From contig CALFVD010000030.1 in assembly GCA_937928005.1 (NCBI GenBank), positions 1 to 57,352 on the forward strand: DNA of 57,352 bases, given 5' to 3'. Made by a program: the position numbers and the translations under genes. Shown here in pieces: positions 35,635 through 43,291 of the stretch (position 1 is the stretch's first letter; every line of letters begins with the position of its first letter). Source of the DNA: an uncultured Neomegalonema sp. (GTDB lineage Bacteria; Pseudomonadota; Alphaproteobacteria; Rhodobacterales; Rhodobacteraceae). Under the pieces are notes generated by a model. The model worked only from the letters and a program-made list of their open reading frames with translations. It was not told the origin of the DNA and made no database searches.

Positions 35635-35916
35635 TCAACTTTCCTTGGGGCAATTCAGGGCGTCAAACTGCGCTTTCGCCTCGCCCATCTGTTTGAGATC
35701 ATACGCATCTTCATAGCCCGCAACCGTACCATCGGCGCGGGGGGCCGAGAAGTATTCGACCATGATGAGGTTGCCACTGACCACGACGGTCGTCGTCGCA
35801 CCATCATTACAGACCCGCTCGGCCAACACCTTGCGCTCGGTTCCCTGAGGTTGCTGCTGCGCCAATGCAGGGGCGGCCATGGCGAGAAGCGATGCGGATA
35901 GAAGAAGCGTTTTCAT
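35635..35916 (-). CDS. Small exported protein with two cysteines
   Basis: A 93-residue protein with a signal peptide (LLLSASLLAMAAPALA, then QQQPQG). The mature part has single Cys residues in RVCNDGATT and ALNCPKES, which could form a disulfide, and a YEDAYDLKQMGEAKAQFD helix. No family recognised. It is convergent with the exported gene at 35280, 19 bases apart. Confidence 0.65.
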   Translation of the reverse strand: MKTLLLSASLLAMAAPALAQQQPQGTERKVLAERVCNDGATTTVVVSGNLIMVEYFSAPRADGTVAGYEDAYDLKQMGEAKAQFDALNCPKES

Positions 35917-35983
35917 CGAAGTTTCCTGTGGGTAGTGTTGTCATTCGAGATAAGAGCATAACATCACGAATCTGTGACGGTGT

Positions 35984-36676
35984 ATGAATCTGGATATGAA
36001 CATTTCGGGAGCGACTGCGAGTCTTTTCTATGATGACGGGGTGACGCTGGTGGGGGGGGCGGCATTTGCGGCGGATGACCTTCACCATGCGCGCGCGATT
36101 GCACCACATGTTATTGCGGCAGATGGTGGCGCCGATGCGCTGGACGATTTTGGGATCGTGCCCGAAGCCGTGATCGGCGATATGGATTCGATGCGTGGGA
36201 TGGTGTCGAAAGAAGCGCGCGTATTGCGCGTTAATGAGCAAAATACAACCGATTTTGAAAAATGCCTCATTCATGTGAATGCGCGGTTTTTTATTGGTGT
36301 CGGATTCCTCGGTGGGCGGATGGATCACACGTTATCCGTGCTGCATGGTCTGATGATGCATCGCGGCGAAGTAGTGGTTCTGATCGGCGAAGAGGATCTG
36401 GTCTTCGCCGCACCGCGCGCGTGGTCGGCGGAATTGGCAGCAGGGGATCGGGTATCGTTTTTTCCGCTCATGCCATGCCGTGGGGTGGCGTCGGAAGGGC
36501 TGCGTTGGCCCATCAAAGGGCTGTCTTTTGCGGCGGGAAGCCAGATTGGCACATCGAACGAAGCCACAGGCGGGCGGGTCGCGGCGTCGTTCGATGGTCC
36601 GGGTGTCGTGACGATCTTGCCGAAAGCCTATTTCGAAGCGGTGATCGATAGTTTGGTTTATAGATCAAAGAGTTGA
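35984..36676 (+). CDS. thiN: Thiamine pyrophosphokinase
   Basis: A 230-residue enzyme that makes thiamine diphosphate from thiamine and ATP. The catalytic N-terminal domain has VIAADGGADALDDFGI near residue 43, VIGDMDSM near 62, NTTDFEKCL near 87 and GGRMDHTLSVLHGL near 110. The C-terminal thiamine-binding beta domain has GLRWPIKGLSF and IGTSNEATGG. Start at 35984 (MNLDMNIS); an alternative start is the Met five codons later. No TPP riboswitch is evident upstream. Thiamine diphosphate is the cofactor of the E1 proteins that work with lpdA. Confidence 0.93.
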   Translation: MNLDMNISGATASLFYDDGVTLVGGAAFAADDLHHARAIAPHVIAADGGADALDDFGIVPEAVIGDMDSMRGMVSKEARVLRVNEQNTTDFEKCLIHVNARFFIGVGFLGGRMDHTLSVLHGLMMHRGEVVVLIGEEDLVFAAPRAWSAELAAGDRVSFFPLMPCRGVASEGLRWPIKGLSFAAGSQIGTSNEATGGRVAASFDGPGVVTILPKAYFEAVIDSLVYRSKS

Positions 36677-36681
36677 TGCCC

Positions 36682-37281
36682 TTAATCTTCCAGTTCTGTA
36701 TCCCAATATAGATAGTCTAGCCAGCTACCATGCAGGTGGTTGGGCGGGAATTTCCTACCGATATTCTGTAGCTGCATCGCGCTGGGGCGGAAGGCTTTGC
36801 GGCGCAGATTCATGTTGCATTTCGATAGGCTATAATTGGCCTTTCGCAGATTACATGAAGAACATGCCGCAACGACATTATCCCATGTCGTCCGCCCGCC
36901 TTTTGACCGGGGAATGACGTGATCGAAGGTCAAATCGCCCTGTACACCGCAATATTGACAGGTAAATTCATCCCGCAAGAACAGGTTAAACCGCGTAAAA
37001 GCCGGATAGCGCGCAGGCTGAACATATTCGCGAAGGGACACGACACTGGGCAAACGCATGGTGTGGGTCGGGCTATGAACTTCTGTCTCATATTCGGAAA
37101 CGATGTTCACACGGTCCAGAAACACAGCCTTAATCGCATCCTGCCATGGCCAAATCGACAATGGGAAGTAGGATAGCGGGCGATAGTCTGCATTGAGGAT
37201 AAGCGCGGGGTGATCGCGAAAGGCCGTGCGGGATTGTACCCGCTGTGTCAGGCTCTCAATCGTGGCGAGTTCTGCAGCCAT
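36682..37281 (-). CDS. HNH endonuclease
   Basis: A 199-residue protein. The HNH domain is seen as FTCQYCGVQGDLTFDHVIPR near residue 108, followed by GGRTTWDNVVAACSSCNLRK, with two Cys pairs for zinc and the catalytic DH. The N-terminal part (ALILNADYRPLSYFPLSIWP) is the conserved lead-in of a widespread bacterial HNH family of uncertain role. It converges on thiN, five bases apart. Confidence 0.9.
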   Translation of the reverse strand: MAAELATIESLTQRVQSRTAFRDHPALILNADYRPLSYFPLSIWPWQDAIKAVFLDRVNIVSEYETEVHSPTHTMRLPSVVSLREYVQPARYPAFTRFNLFLRDEFTCQYCGVQGDLTFDHVIPRSKGGRTTWDNVVAACSSCNLRKANYSLSKCNMNLRRKAFRPSAMQLQNIGRKFPPNHLHGSWLDYLYWDTELED

Positions 37282-37470
37282 TTTCCTACCCTTTCCCCAC
37301 GTCTAGGGGCACATCTTGCTCTCTTATCGTTCAGTTGCCCCAAATGTGTGACGCTTTCATGTCGCGCGGTCAACCCTGTGGCATGAGATGTGTCGCTCGC
37401 ACATGGTTTGTCCGGGTTAGGTAGCACCTGAGTTGTCCGGTCTTCATTTGTTCATCGAGGGGGTGGACGG
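37282..37470. other. Spacer leading into IS debris
   Basis: No gene seen. From about 37400 the sequence resembles an IS end with two TTGTCCGG-like repeats (37408-37440), just ahead of the ISNCY-like transposase fragment. Confidence 0.4.
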
Positions 37471-37563
37471 ATGGGACGGACAGCCTGGTTACAGGATCAC
37501 AGGATGAGGAAGTTTTCGGATGTTTTGTCGCGTTTGAACCGGCCCGGGTTGACCGGAGGGTAA
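37471..37563 (+). pseudogene. N-terminal remnant of an ISNCY-type transposase
   Basis: Thirty codons that begin MGRTAWLQDHRMRKFSDVLS, which I recognise as the typical opening of an ISNCY-family helix-turn-helix transposase. The match ends after about 22 residues and a stop follows soon after. A ribosome site (GAGGGGGTGGACGG) precedes the ATG. The junction to the IS30 fragment is within the next 20 bp. Confidence 0.65.
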
Positions 37564-37576
37564 AATTCTCGGAGAA

Positions 37577-38101
37577 TTGCCCATCATGACAGCGGCGAAT
37601 AGCCGTTCTGAAGCCGGGCATTGGGAGAGTGATCTGGTCATCTCCAAACACGCACGGCCTTTGCTGGTTCTCCATGAACGCAAGACCCGCATCACCTTCA
37701 TGGCAAGGCCATCCGGCAAAGGGGCCGCCGAAACCGTCTCGGCCATCATGGCCGTGTTCAAGCGCCTCAGCCCGGAGATGCGCCGCTCGGCGACTTTCGA
37801 CAACGGAACCGAGTTCGCACGCCACAGCTTGCTTCGCGGCATGCTTTCGGAGACCACATATTTTTGCGATGCTTATGCCTCATGGCAAAAAGGGGGGATC
37901 GAAAATGCCAATGGCCGTATCCGGCGGTGGCTGCCCCGTGGCACCGACCTCGACGACATCAGCGACGAGGACATCCAGGAAATCGCCATGACCATCAACA
38001 CAACACTCCGTAAATGCCTCAACTTCAAATCACCCGTTGAAGAAGAACTTGGCAAATCCGTCACTCTACGCCTCTATCCAACCGTTGCGCTTCAAATCTG
38101 A
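37577..38101 (+). pseudogene. IS30-family transposase, C-terminal part only
   Basis: About 174 codons of the DDE integrase domain of an IS30-type transposase: SRSEAGHWESDLVI (first D), RSATFDNGTEFARH (second D), and DAYASWQKGGIENANGRIRR (the Glu and following basic patch), ending NTTLRKCLNFKSPVEE. A whole IS30 transposase is roughly 320-390 residues, so the N-terminal DNA-binding half is missing. The frame has a stop just upstream (37550). It cannot make an active transposase by itself. Confidence 0.85.
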
Positions 38102-38103
38102 AT

Positions 38104-38346
38104 CTATCCACGCCATTCCGACAGATGGTTTGGCCGAAGGCCGTACTTCACCGCTACAGCATCCATCGTCGCACCGGGCAGCAGCGTTTCCGCAACCACC
38201 CGCCCCTTCACCGCATAAGGCCAACGGCGCTGATCACTCCCATAGACCCGCACGCCCAACGACGTGAGAAACGCTGACATAGTCTCCATAGAGAAAATCA
38301 CCTCCTGTTCCAAACACAGGAGCCAAATCTCAAGAATTACGCTTAC
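38104..38346 (-). mobile_element. End of an IS66-family element with truncated tnpA
   Basis: On the minus strand the element begins GTAAGC (38346-38341), the characteristic IS66 terminal bases. A strong ribosome site, AGGAGGTGATT, precedes an ATG at 38289, and the protein (61 codons) contains [20 protein letters not shown] and [12 protein letters not shown], the TnpA accessory protein of IS66. The gene is cut off after SEWR where the IS30 fragment begins. The outer end is inserted in the unknown gene at 38347-38427. Confidence 0.75.
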
Positions 38347-38427
38347 GGTTAATCGGTCGATGGTTCCGTTATGCAGGACTTTCAATATCTCAGCGTTCCA
38401 GTTTTTAACGTCTTCAAGTGCCATCAT
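38347..38427 (-). pseudogene. 5' fragment of unknown small gene, interrupted by the IS66 element (copy 2)
   Basis: Begins [19 protein letters not shown] and continues NGTIDRLT, then runs into the IS66 end at 38346. It resembles the start of the broken gene at 39093-39379 (NWNAAI-stop-NLLHDGNIDAIT), both in protein and in DNA, with about 60 bp of clear similarity. It lies just downstream of parE. Function unknown. Confidence 0.6.
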
Positions 38428-38450
38428 CCATCGCCAACCGGATCGTCCTG

Positions 38451-38725
38451 CTAGTCTTCTCGCCCGTGACTCACACGCACGATCAGGATGTCGTCGTTTT
38501 CCTCGATCCGGTAGACATAATGTGCGAGCCGCAGGGCTGGGTGCGTATCGCTTGCTTCAAGCCTGTTCGGGCGCGGCCCATATGGGGGTTGTTGGTGAGC
38601 AGGCCAAAGCGGTGTTCGAGCTTGTCCTGATACCGTTCGGCTTGCGCTTCGCCGAACAACCGTACGCCCTCGACATAGATACGGATGGTGTCCTCAGCCG
38701 CTGCCGCCGTAAGCCTATACGCCAC
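38451..38725 (-). pseudogene. parE: ParE-type toxin, frameshifted near its C-terminus
   Basis: Begins MAYRLTAAAAEDTIRIYVEG and continues with [13 protein letters not shown] and a GSH motif, all typical of RelE/ParE toxins. After GSH the frame goes wrong. Shifting by one base at about 38519-38522 restores [19 protein letters not shown] and the usual RED ending with a stop at 38451. A one-base loss has thus altered the last ~25 residues, which carry core beta-strands, so the toxin is probably inactive. Its ATG overlaps the parD end by 11 bp. Confidence 0.8.
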
Positions 38726-38978
38726 TGTCTGCAGTTACTTCGACCCCGGCACGAAGCCGTGCTTCCCGGCGGAGTTCGGTCATCGAGCGGGTGTCGATGC
38801 CGCTTGCCAAGCCTTCATCGTCGAGGCGCTGTATGTCGGCGATCTTGGTCGCCCGGTCCTGATCCTTTCGGATGAGATCGCGGACGTAGTCGCTGGAATT
38901 GCTGTAGCGTCCGTCCTGCGATTGCGTCCCGACCCATTCCTTCATCGGATAGGGGAGGGATATATTCATCGTTGCCAT
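38715..38978 (-). CDS. parD: ParD-type antitoxin
   Basis: An 87-residue protein that begins MATMNISLPYPMKEWVGTQS, a ribbon-helix-helix DNA-binding domain, followed by RYSNSSDYVRDLIRKDQ and an acidic C-terminal region for toxin binding. It fits the CC2985-like ParD family. Antitoxins of this type repress their own promoter. The start is the ATG at 38978. The partner toxin gene just downstream is frameshifted, so this antitoxin may now be an orphan. Confidence 0.85.
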   Translation of the reverse strand: MATMNISLPYPMKEWVGTQSQDGRYSNSSDYVRDLIRKDQDRATKIADIQRLDDEGLASGIDTRSMTELRREARLRAGVEVTADSGV

Positions 38979-39038
38979 GCGCGTTCTCCTTGACCGAGAT
39001 ATGGCATATATTGGCAAAATCTGTCAAATTCTTGCCGG

Positions 39039-39092
39039 TCAGACCTCCGGCAAATCCAGCGTCATTGCCGCGTAACGCTCGCCGTCGTCCAG
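39039..39092 (-). repeat. Partial duplicate of the era 3' end
   Basis: Read on the minus strand it encodes LDDGERYAAMTLDLPEV and a stop, almost the same as the real Era C-terminus LDDGERYAEMGLDLPEG at 39378-39431. DNA identity is roughly 80% over about 50 bp. The duplicate and the true end bracket a 287-bp segment that carries the unknown broken gene. Confidence 0.8.
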
Positions 39093-39379
39093 CTATATCT
39101 CGTAGGAATTTACCGATGAGTTGGTGGACAGAATTTCGCAATCGACCGGATCGTCGGCTAAAATCCTACCGGAGCCATCGACGGCATACTTCTCGAAGAT
39201 GAACGTCCGGCAGTTTTCGAGGTCCAGAAAAAGGGGTTCGCCGTTCAGTCCGAGTTGTTCAGTCAGATACGATATACTAACTTCGAGGGGGATGTCGCCG
39301 GAAGCATGTCGAGTGATCGCATCAATGTTTCCATCATGCAGCAGGTTTCATATCGCGGCGTTCCAGTTTTCCACCACTC
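39093..39379 (-). pseudogene. Unknown small gene with an internal stop (copy 1)
   Basis: Starts at a GTG right after the era stop and reads VVENWNAAI, then TGA, then NLLHDGNIDAITRHASGDI, and continues open for about 80 more codons through SISYLTEQLGLNGEPLFLDL and YAVDGSGRILADDPVDCEIL to a TAG at 39093-39095. The long open part after the stop has a natural protein-like composition. Its start resembles the fragment at 38347-38427, where the TGA position is TTG. I do not recognise a family. Confidence 0.55.
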
Positions 39380-40286
39380 ACCCCTCCGGCAAATCCAGCC
39401 CCATTTCTGCATACCTCTCCCCGTCGTCCAGCCAACGCGGGTCTACCTTTACGCGCAGGAACAGGTGGACGGGGTGGCCCAGCATGTCGGCGAGTTCTTC
39501 GCGCGCCGCCTGTCCCACGGCCTTTAGCGTCTGCCCGCCCTTGCCCAGCACGATGGGGCGGTGGCCTTCCTTGGCGATGTAGATGACCTGTTCGATCCGG
39601 GCCGAGCCGTCCTTCTTGTCGTCCCACGCATCCGTGCCAACCGTCAGCTGATACGGCAATTCTTGATGCAGCCGTAGCATCAGCTTTTCGCGCGTCAACT
39701 CGGCGGCAATAGACCGCAGCGACGCATCCCCCAATTGGTCCTCCGGGTAGAGCCACGGCGCCTCCGGCAGCAATTTGCGTAGCCACGTCACCATATCGTC
39801 CAGCCCATCCTCGCGGGTGGCCGAGACGTAGAAAACCCGCGCGAAATCATGCAATTCAGTGATTTCAGTCGTCAGGGTCAGCAGGCGGTCATAGCGCACC
39901 TTGTCGATCTTGTTAATCGCGATTGCGATGGGCTTGTGCGGCGATACCTGCTCCTTGAGCTGCTCGATAATCCGCCGTACGCCGCCGGTCAGCCCTTTAT
40001 TCGCCTCGATCAGCAGGACGATGGCATCCGCCTCGCCCGCCCCCGCCCATGCCGCCGAGACCATCGCCCGGTCGAGCCGCCGCTTTGGCGCGAACAATCC
40101 GGGCGTATCGACGAAGATGATCTGATCCTCCTCGACGTTCAGCACCCCGCGTATGCGCCCCCGCGTCGTCTGTACCTTATGCGTCACGATCGACAGCTTC
40201 GCCCCCACCAGCGCGTTGAGCATGGTGGATTTGCCCGCATTCGGTTCGCCAATCAGGGCGATGAAGCCCGCGCGTGTCTCGCTCAC
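39378..40286 (-). CDS. era: GTPase Era
   Basis: A 302-residue essential GTPase that binds 16S rRNA during 30S subunit assembly. The GTPase domain shows G1 GEPNAGKSTMLN near residue 13, G3 DTPGLFAP near 60, and G4 NKIDK near 124. The C-terminal KH domain includes VLGKGGQTLKAVGQAAREEL. The start is GTG, overlapping the stop of the upstream hydrolase gene as GTGA. A partial copy of its 3' end lies 290 bp downstream. Confidence 0.96.
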   Translation of the reverse strand: MSETRAGFIALIGEPNAGKSTMLNALVGAKLSIVTHKVQTTRGRIRGVLNVEEDQIIFVDTPGLFAPKRRLDRAMVSAAWAGAGEADAIVLLIEANKGLTGGVRRIIEQLKEQVSPHKPIAIAINKIDKVRYDRLLTLTTEITELHDFARVFYVSATREDGLDDMVTWLRKLLPEAPWLYPEDQLGDASLRSIAAELTREKLMLRLHQELPYQLTVGTDAWDDKKDGSARIEQVIYIAKEGHRPIVLGKGGQTLKAVGQAAREELADMLGHPVHLFLRVKVDPRWLDDGERYAEMGLDLPEG

Positions 40287-41719
40287 CCGTTATCTCCTGC
40301 CCTGTAACTCTTGCAAGGTTCCGTCACCGTCATCGTGGGGTCAAGAAACGCCCTGACCACCCTATTCGCGCAGCGCATCTGCACCGCCACCGCCTCATCC
40401 GTCACCCACCCCGCATTGCCAAGGCTGGCCGCATGGCCCAGCAGCGGAAAGACGTAGCGATTCATACCCTCGAACCGCCGCTCCAGTGCCGCCGCCCATT
40501 CGTAAGGCGTTGCCGGGTCAATACCACCCGACAGGATCAGCACTCGCGCCGTGCTCTCGACCGGCTCCGCATCCTCGCCGATGAACCGCGCCTCGCGCGC
40601 GGCATCCCCCCGCCAGTATCGCTGTAATTCCAACTGGATACGGGCATCCTCGATATCGGTCGCATAGCGCGAGGGTAGGGCGATGGTGTCGAAATCTTCC
40701 GGCGAGAACGTATCCGAATAAGCTTGTAGCATCAACGGCAACGCCGTTTCGCTGAATTCGATAGCCCCCTCAAGGTCGGCCCGTATCCACCCTAGCGCCC
40801 GCAACCGGCTTGTCGCCAGCATGTCGATCAACTCGATCCCAAGGTCTAGCCCTTCGACATAAGTGCCGAGTGTGCCAAGGTAATCGAGCATCTCCGTGGC
40901 GTTTAACGACCAAACTTCACCTTTCGACAGGTTGAATTCCAGCGGCGCGTCATCGAATTGCGCTACCCATTCCATCAAGCCATCGACCCCGTCCTGCGCC
41001 AGATCGGAGCAGGCATCCTCGGCAAAGCATCGCCGGTCGAGTGTAGCAAGAAAGCGGTCGCGTGCGGCGCGCTCCTCCTCAATGCCAGAAATGCCCGGCA
41101 CCGAAACCGAATCCAGCACTGCAAATTCCAGCCAGTCCGGCGCATCCGCCAGCAGGTGCAGCGCCGGTTCCGTACCATAGGAAATACCGTACACCCCCGC
41201 CCGGTCGACGCCCAACGCTTGTATCAGCGCCGCAACATCCCCTGCAATTGCTTGCGATGTGAAAAGGCCGGGATCTATGCCCTCGGCGGCTATCTGCTCG
41301 CGGCAGGGGCGCAGCACCGCAATCACGTCTTCGGTGGAATAATCCTCGTTCCAGATACCCTCGCCCATATCGCATATCATGGCGGGCGATGATCCGGCCA
41401 ACCCACGCGGATCGAATGTCACCAGCGTATGTTCGCGCAGGTATGTGAATAGGTCTTCGGGCGGCCCATCGCGCACAGGTGCCTCGCCGGGGCCGCCGGG
41501 GATATAGACGATATGCCCTTTGCTTTCACCCGCAACAGGCGTGAAAACGGCCACATTGAACGCAACGGCCTGACTGGTAAAACGGGCGCAGGATGCTCTA
41601 TGCGTTTTGGTTTTTAAGGCTTCGGTACAGTCCTGCGTGGTCAATGGCCCCGCCTGTGCCGCGCCCCCCTGCGTGATGCTGCCCAATGCAACGGCTAATA
41701 GGGCGCGCCACCCTCTCAC
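40283..41719 (-). CDS. Exported alpha/beta hydrolase (TAP-like C-terminal)
   Basis: A 478-residue protein with a signal peptide (RGWRALLAVALGSITQG, AQAG). Alpha/beta hydrolase motifs are IVYIPGGPGEAP near residue 85, the oxyanion-hole region VTFDPRGLAGS, the nucleophile elbow VYGISYGTEPALHLL near 200, and a C-terminal segment with LILSGGIDPATPYEWA and PLLGHAAS, which places Asp and His of the triad. It fits prolyl-aminopeptidase or TAP-like exported peptidases; the substrate is unknown. The start is taken as GTG at 41719, overlapping the rnc stop (GTGA); a longer frame reads back through rnc. Confidence 0.85.
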   Translation of the reverse strand: MRGWRALLAVALGSITQGGAAQAGPLTTQDCTEALKTKTHRASCARFTSQAVAFNVAVFTPVAGESKGHIVYIPGGPGEAPVRDGPPEDLFTYLREHTLVTFDPRGLAGSSPAMICDMGEGIWNEDYSTEDVIAVLRPCREQIAAEGIDPGLFTSQAIAGDVAALIQALGVDRAGVYGISYGTEPALHLLADAPDWLEFAVLDSVSVPGISGIEEERAARDRFLATLDRRCFAEDACSDLAQDGVDGLMEWVAQFDDAPLEFNLSKGEVWSLNATEMLDYLGTLGTYVEGLDLGIELIDMLATSRLRALGWIRADLEGAIEFSETALPLMLQAYSDTFSPEDFDTIALPSRYATDIEDARIQLELQRYWRGDAAREARFIGEDAEPVESTARVLILSGGIDPATPYEWAAALERRFEGMNRYVFPLLGHAASLGNAGWVTDEAVAVQMRCANRVVRAFLDPTMTVTEPCKSYRAGDNG

Positions 41720-42399
41720 GCATCCCCCCCAAGCGTATCGAGCAATAGGCGTGCGGCTTCGCGCTCGGCTGCGCGTTTTGAGGGGGCCACAGCTTCGGCG
41801 CTTTGCCCTTTGTCGAGGGTTACGCGGATCGTGAACAGCGGTGCATGGTCTGGCCCGCTTCGCCCCACGGCTTCGTAGGCTGGCAAATCCTGCCCCCGCG
41901 CCTGCGCCCATTCCTGAAGGGCCGTTTTGGGGTCGCGCGGCGCGCTCTCCTGTGCGTCCAGTAAGTGCGCCCAATGCGATAGGATGAACGCGCGTGCTTC
42001 ATGTAGGCCGCCATCCATGTAAACCGCCGCGATCACCGCTTCCATCGCATTGGCCAGAAGCGCAGGCTTGCGCCGCCCACCGCTCTGTGCTTCCGAGCGC
42101 GCCATGACCAGATGGTCGCCAAGGCCAATCCCCTCCGCAATCTGTGCGCAGGTTTCGCGGCTGACGAGGGCGTTTAGACGCGGGGCTAGCCGCCCCTCGC
42201 TCTCACCCGGATACCGTTGTACCAGCGTCTCCGCGATTACGAGGCCCAGCACCCGGTCGCCTAAAAATTCCATCCGCTCGTTGGAAACATCCGCCTTCGC
42301 GCTGGCATGGGTTAGCGCCTCACGCAGCAGATCACGATCACCAAAGCGCACATCCAGCGCAGTTTCGCAGGCATCTAGGTCTTCGCGCTTACGCGCCAT
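41716..42399 (-). CDS. rnc: Ribonuclease III
   Basis: A 227-residue double-strand-specific endoribonuclease that matures rRNA and some mRNAs. The catalytic signature is NERMEFLGDRVLGLVIAE near residue 40, with the second acidic cluster in NAMEAVIAAVYMDGG near 116. The C-terminal double-stranded RNA-binding domain begins DPKTALQEWAQARG and ends near KRAAEREAARLLL. It lies eight bases after lepB and overlaps the hydrolase gene by GTGA. Confidence 0.97.
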   Translation of the reverse strand: MARKREDLDACETALDVRFGDRDLLREALTHASAKADVSNERMEFLGDRVLGLVIAETLVQRYPGESEGRLAPRLNALVSRETCAQIAEGIGLGDHLVMARSEAQSGGRRKPALLANAMEAVIAAVYMDGGLHEARAFILSHWAHLLDAQESAPRDPKTALQEWAQARGQDLPAYEAVGRSGPDHAPLFTIRVTLDKGQSAEAVAPSKRAAEREAARLLLDTLGGDA

Positions 42400-42407
42400 C
42401 TCGGCGC

Positions 42408-43190
42408 TTAGCGGATGACATCGAGGAAACGGTCATAGCGCCATTTCCAGAATGTCAGCGGGTTGCCTTCGGATGACAGGAAGATGATTTCCGCCCGCCC
42501 AATAAGATCCTCGAACGGCACATACCCGACCTTGCGGCTACGGCTGTCGCCCGAATTATCACGGTTGTCGCCCATGAAAAAGTAATGGCCTTCAGGAACA
42601 ACATAAGTGCCCGTATTATCGACGCCCGTGCGGTTTCTGTCTGCATTCAAGACTAGATGTTCGACCCCGTTGGGCAGCGTTTCAATGAATTGTTCCTTGA
42701 TACACATACGCGCGCCGTCGATTGCTTTGCGCTCGCGGCAAACCTGACTGCGGCCCGCTGCGGTCTCGACCGGCTCAACGAAATCCTCAATCTTGCGCAT
42801 CCCTACCGGCACGTCATTGATATGTACGACCCCATCGACGACCTGAATCGTCTCACCGGGTAGGCCGATCAGCCGCTTGATATAGTCCTTGTTGCCGTCG
42901 CGGCGGTTCTTGAAGACGATCACATCCCCGCGCTCAGGCTTCGCCGACCAGATACGCCCCTCGAATAGCGGCGGGCTGAACGGCACTGAATGGCGCGAAT
43001 AGCCATAGGAATATTTCGACACGAACAGATAATCCCCAATCAGCAGCGTTGATTTCATCGAGCTGGAGGGAATGCTGAACGGTTGAAAGAAGAAAATGCG
43101 GAAAATAAGGGCGATCAGCAGGGCATAGATTACCGTCCTGACGAGTTCGCCAATACTTTCCTTGTCTTCTCCCGTTTCGGAACGTGCCAT
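42408..43190 (-). CDS. lepB: Signal peptidase I
   Basis: A 260-residue inner-membrane protease that removes Sec and Tat signal peptides. One N-terminal membrane anchor (TVIYALLIALIFRIFFF) precedes the catalytic Ser in PFSIPSSSMKSTLLIGDYLF near residue 38; the Lys lies in KDYIKRLIGLPGETIQ near 103; and the GDNRDNSGDSR box is near 215. It leads the lepB-rnc-hydrolase-era set. Confidence 0.97.
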   Translation of the reverse strand: MARSETGEDKESIGELVRTVIYALLIALIFRIFFFQPFSIPSSSMKSTLLIGDYLFVSKYSYGYSRHSVPFSPPLFEGRIWSAKPERGDVIVFKNRRDGNKDYIKRLIGLPGETIQVVDGVVHINDVPVGMRKIEDFVEPVETAAGRSQVCRERKAIDGARMCIKEQFIETLPNGVEHLVLNADRNRTGVDNTGTYVVPEGHYFFMGDNRDNSGDSRSRKVGYVPFEDLIGRAEIIFLSSEGNPLTFWKWRYDRFLDVIR

Positions 43191-43291
43191 GAATCATCCT
43201 TACCGGGCCGGATGCGCGGCCCTGTTGCGCCGCCGGATAAAGCGGGTGCGGCCCCCTCTTGTCAAGATAACAGGGCATGGGCAGTCCCGTA

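Noticed and set aside
35900-35984. TPP riboswitch upstream of thiamine pyrophosphokinase
   Set aside because: No conserved TPP-riboswitch core is visible in the short spacer.
37370-37857. Minus-strand frames over the IS remnants
   Set aside because: They are antisense to recognisable transposase segments.
41720-41974. N-terminal extension of the alpha/beta hydrolase
   Set aside because: It runs through the 3' end of rnc in another frame; the signal peptide starts at the GTG at 41719.
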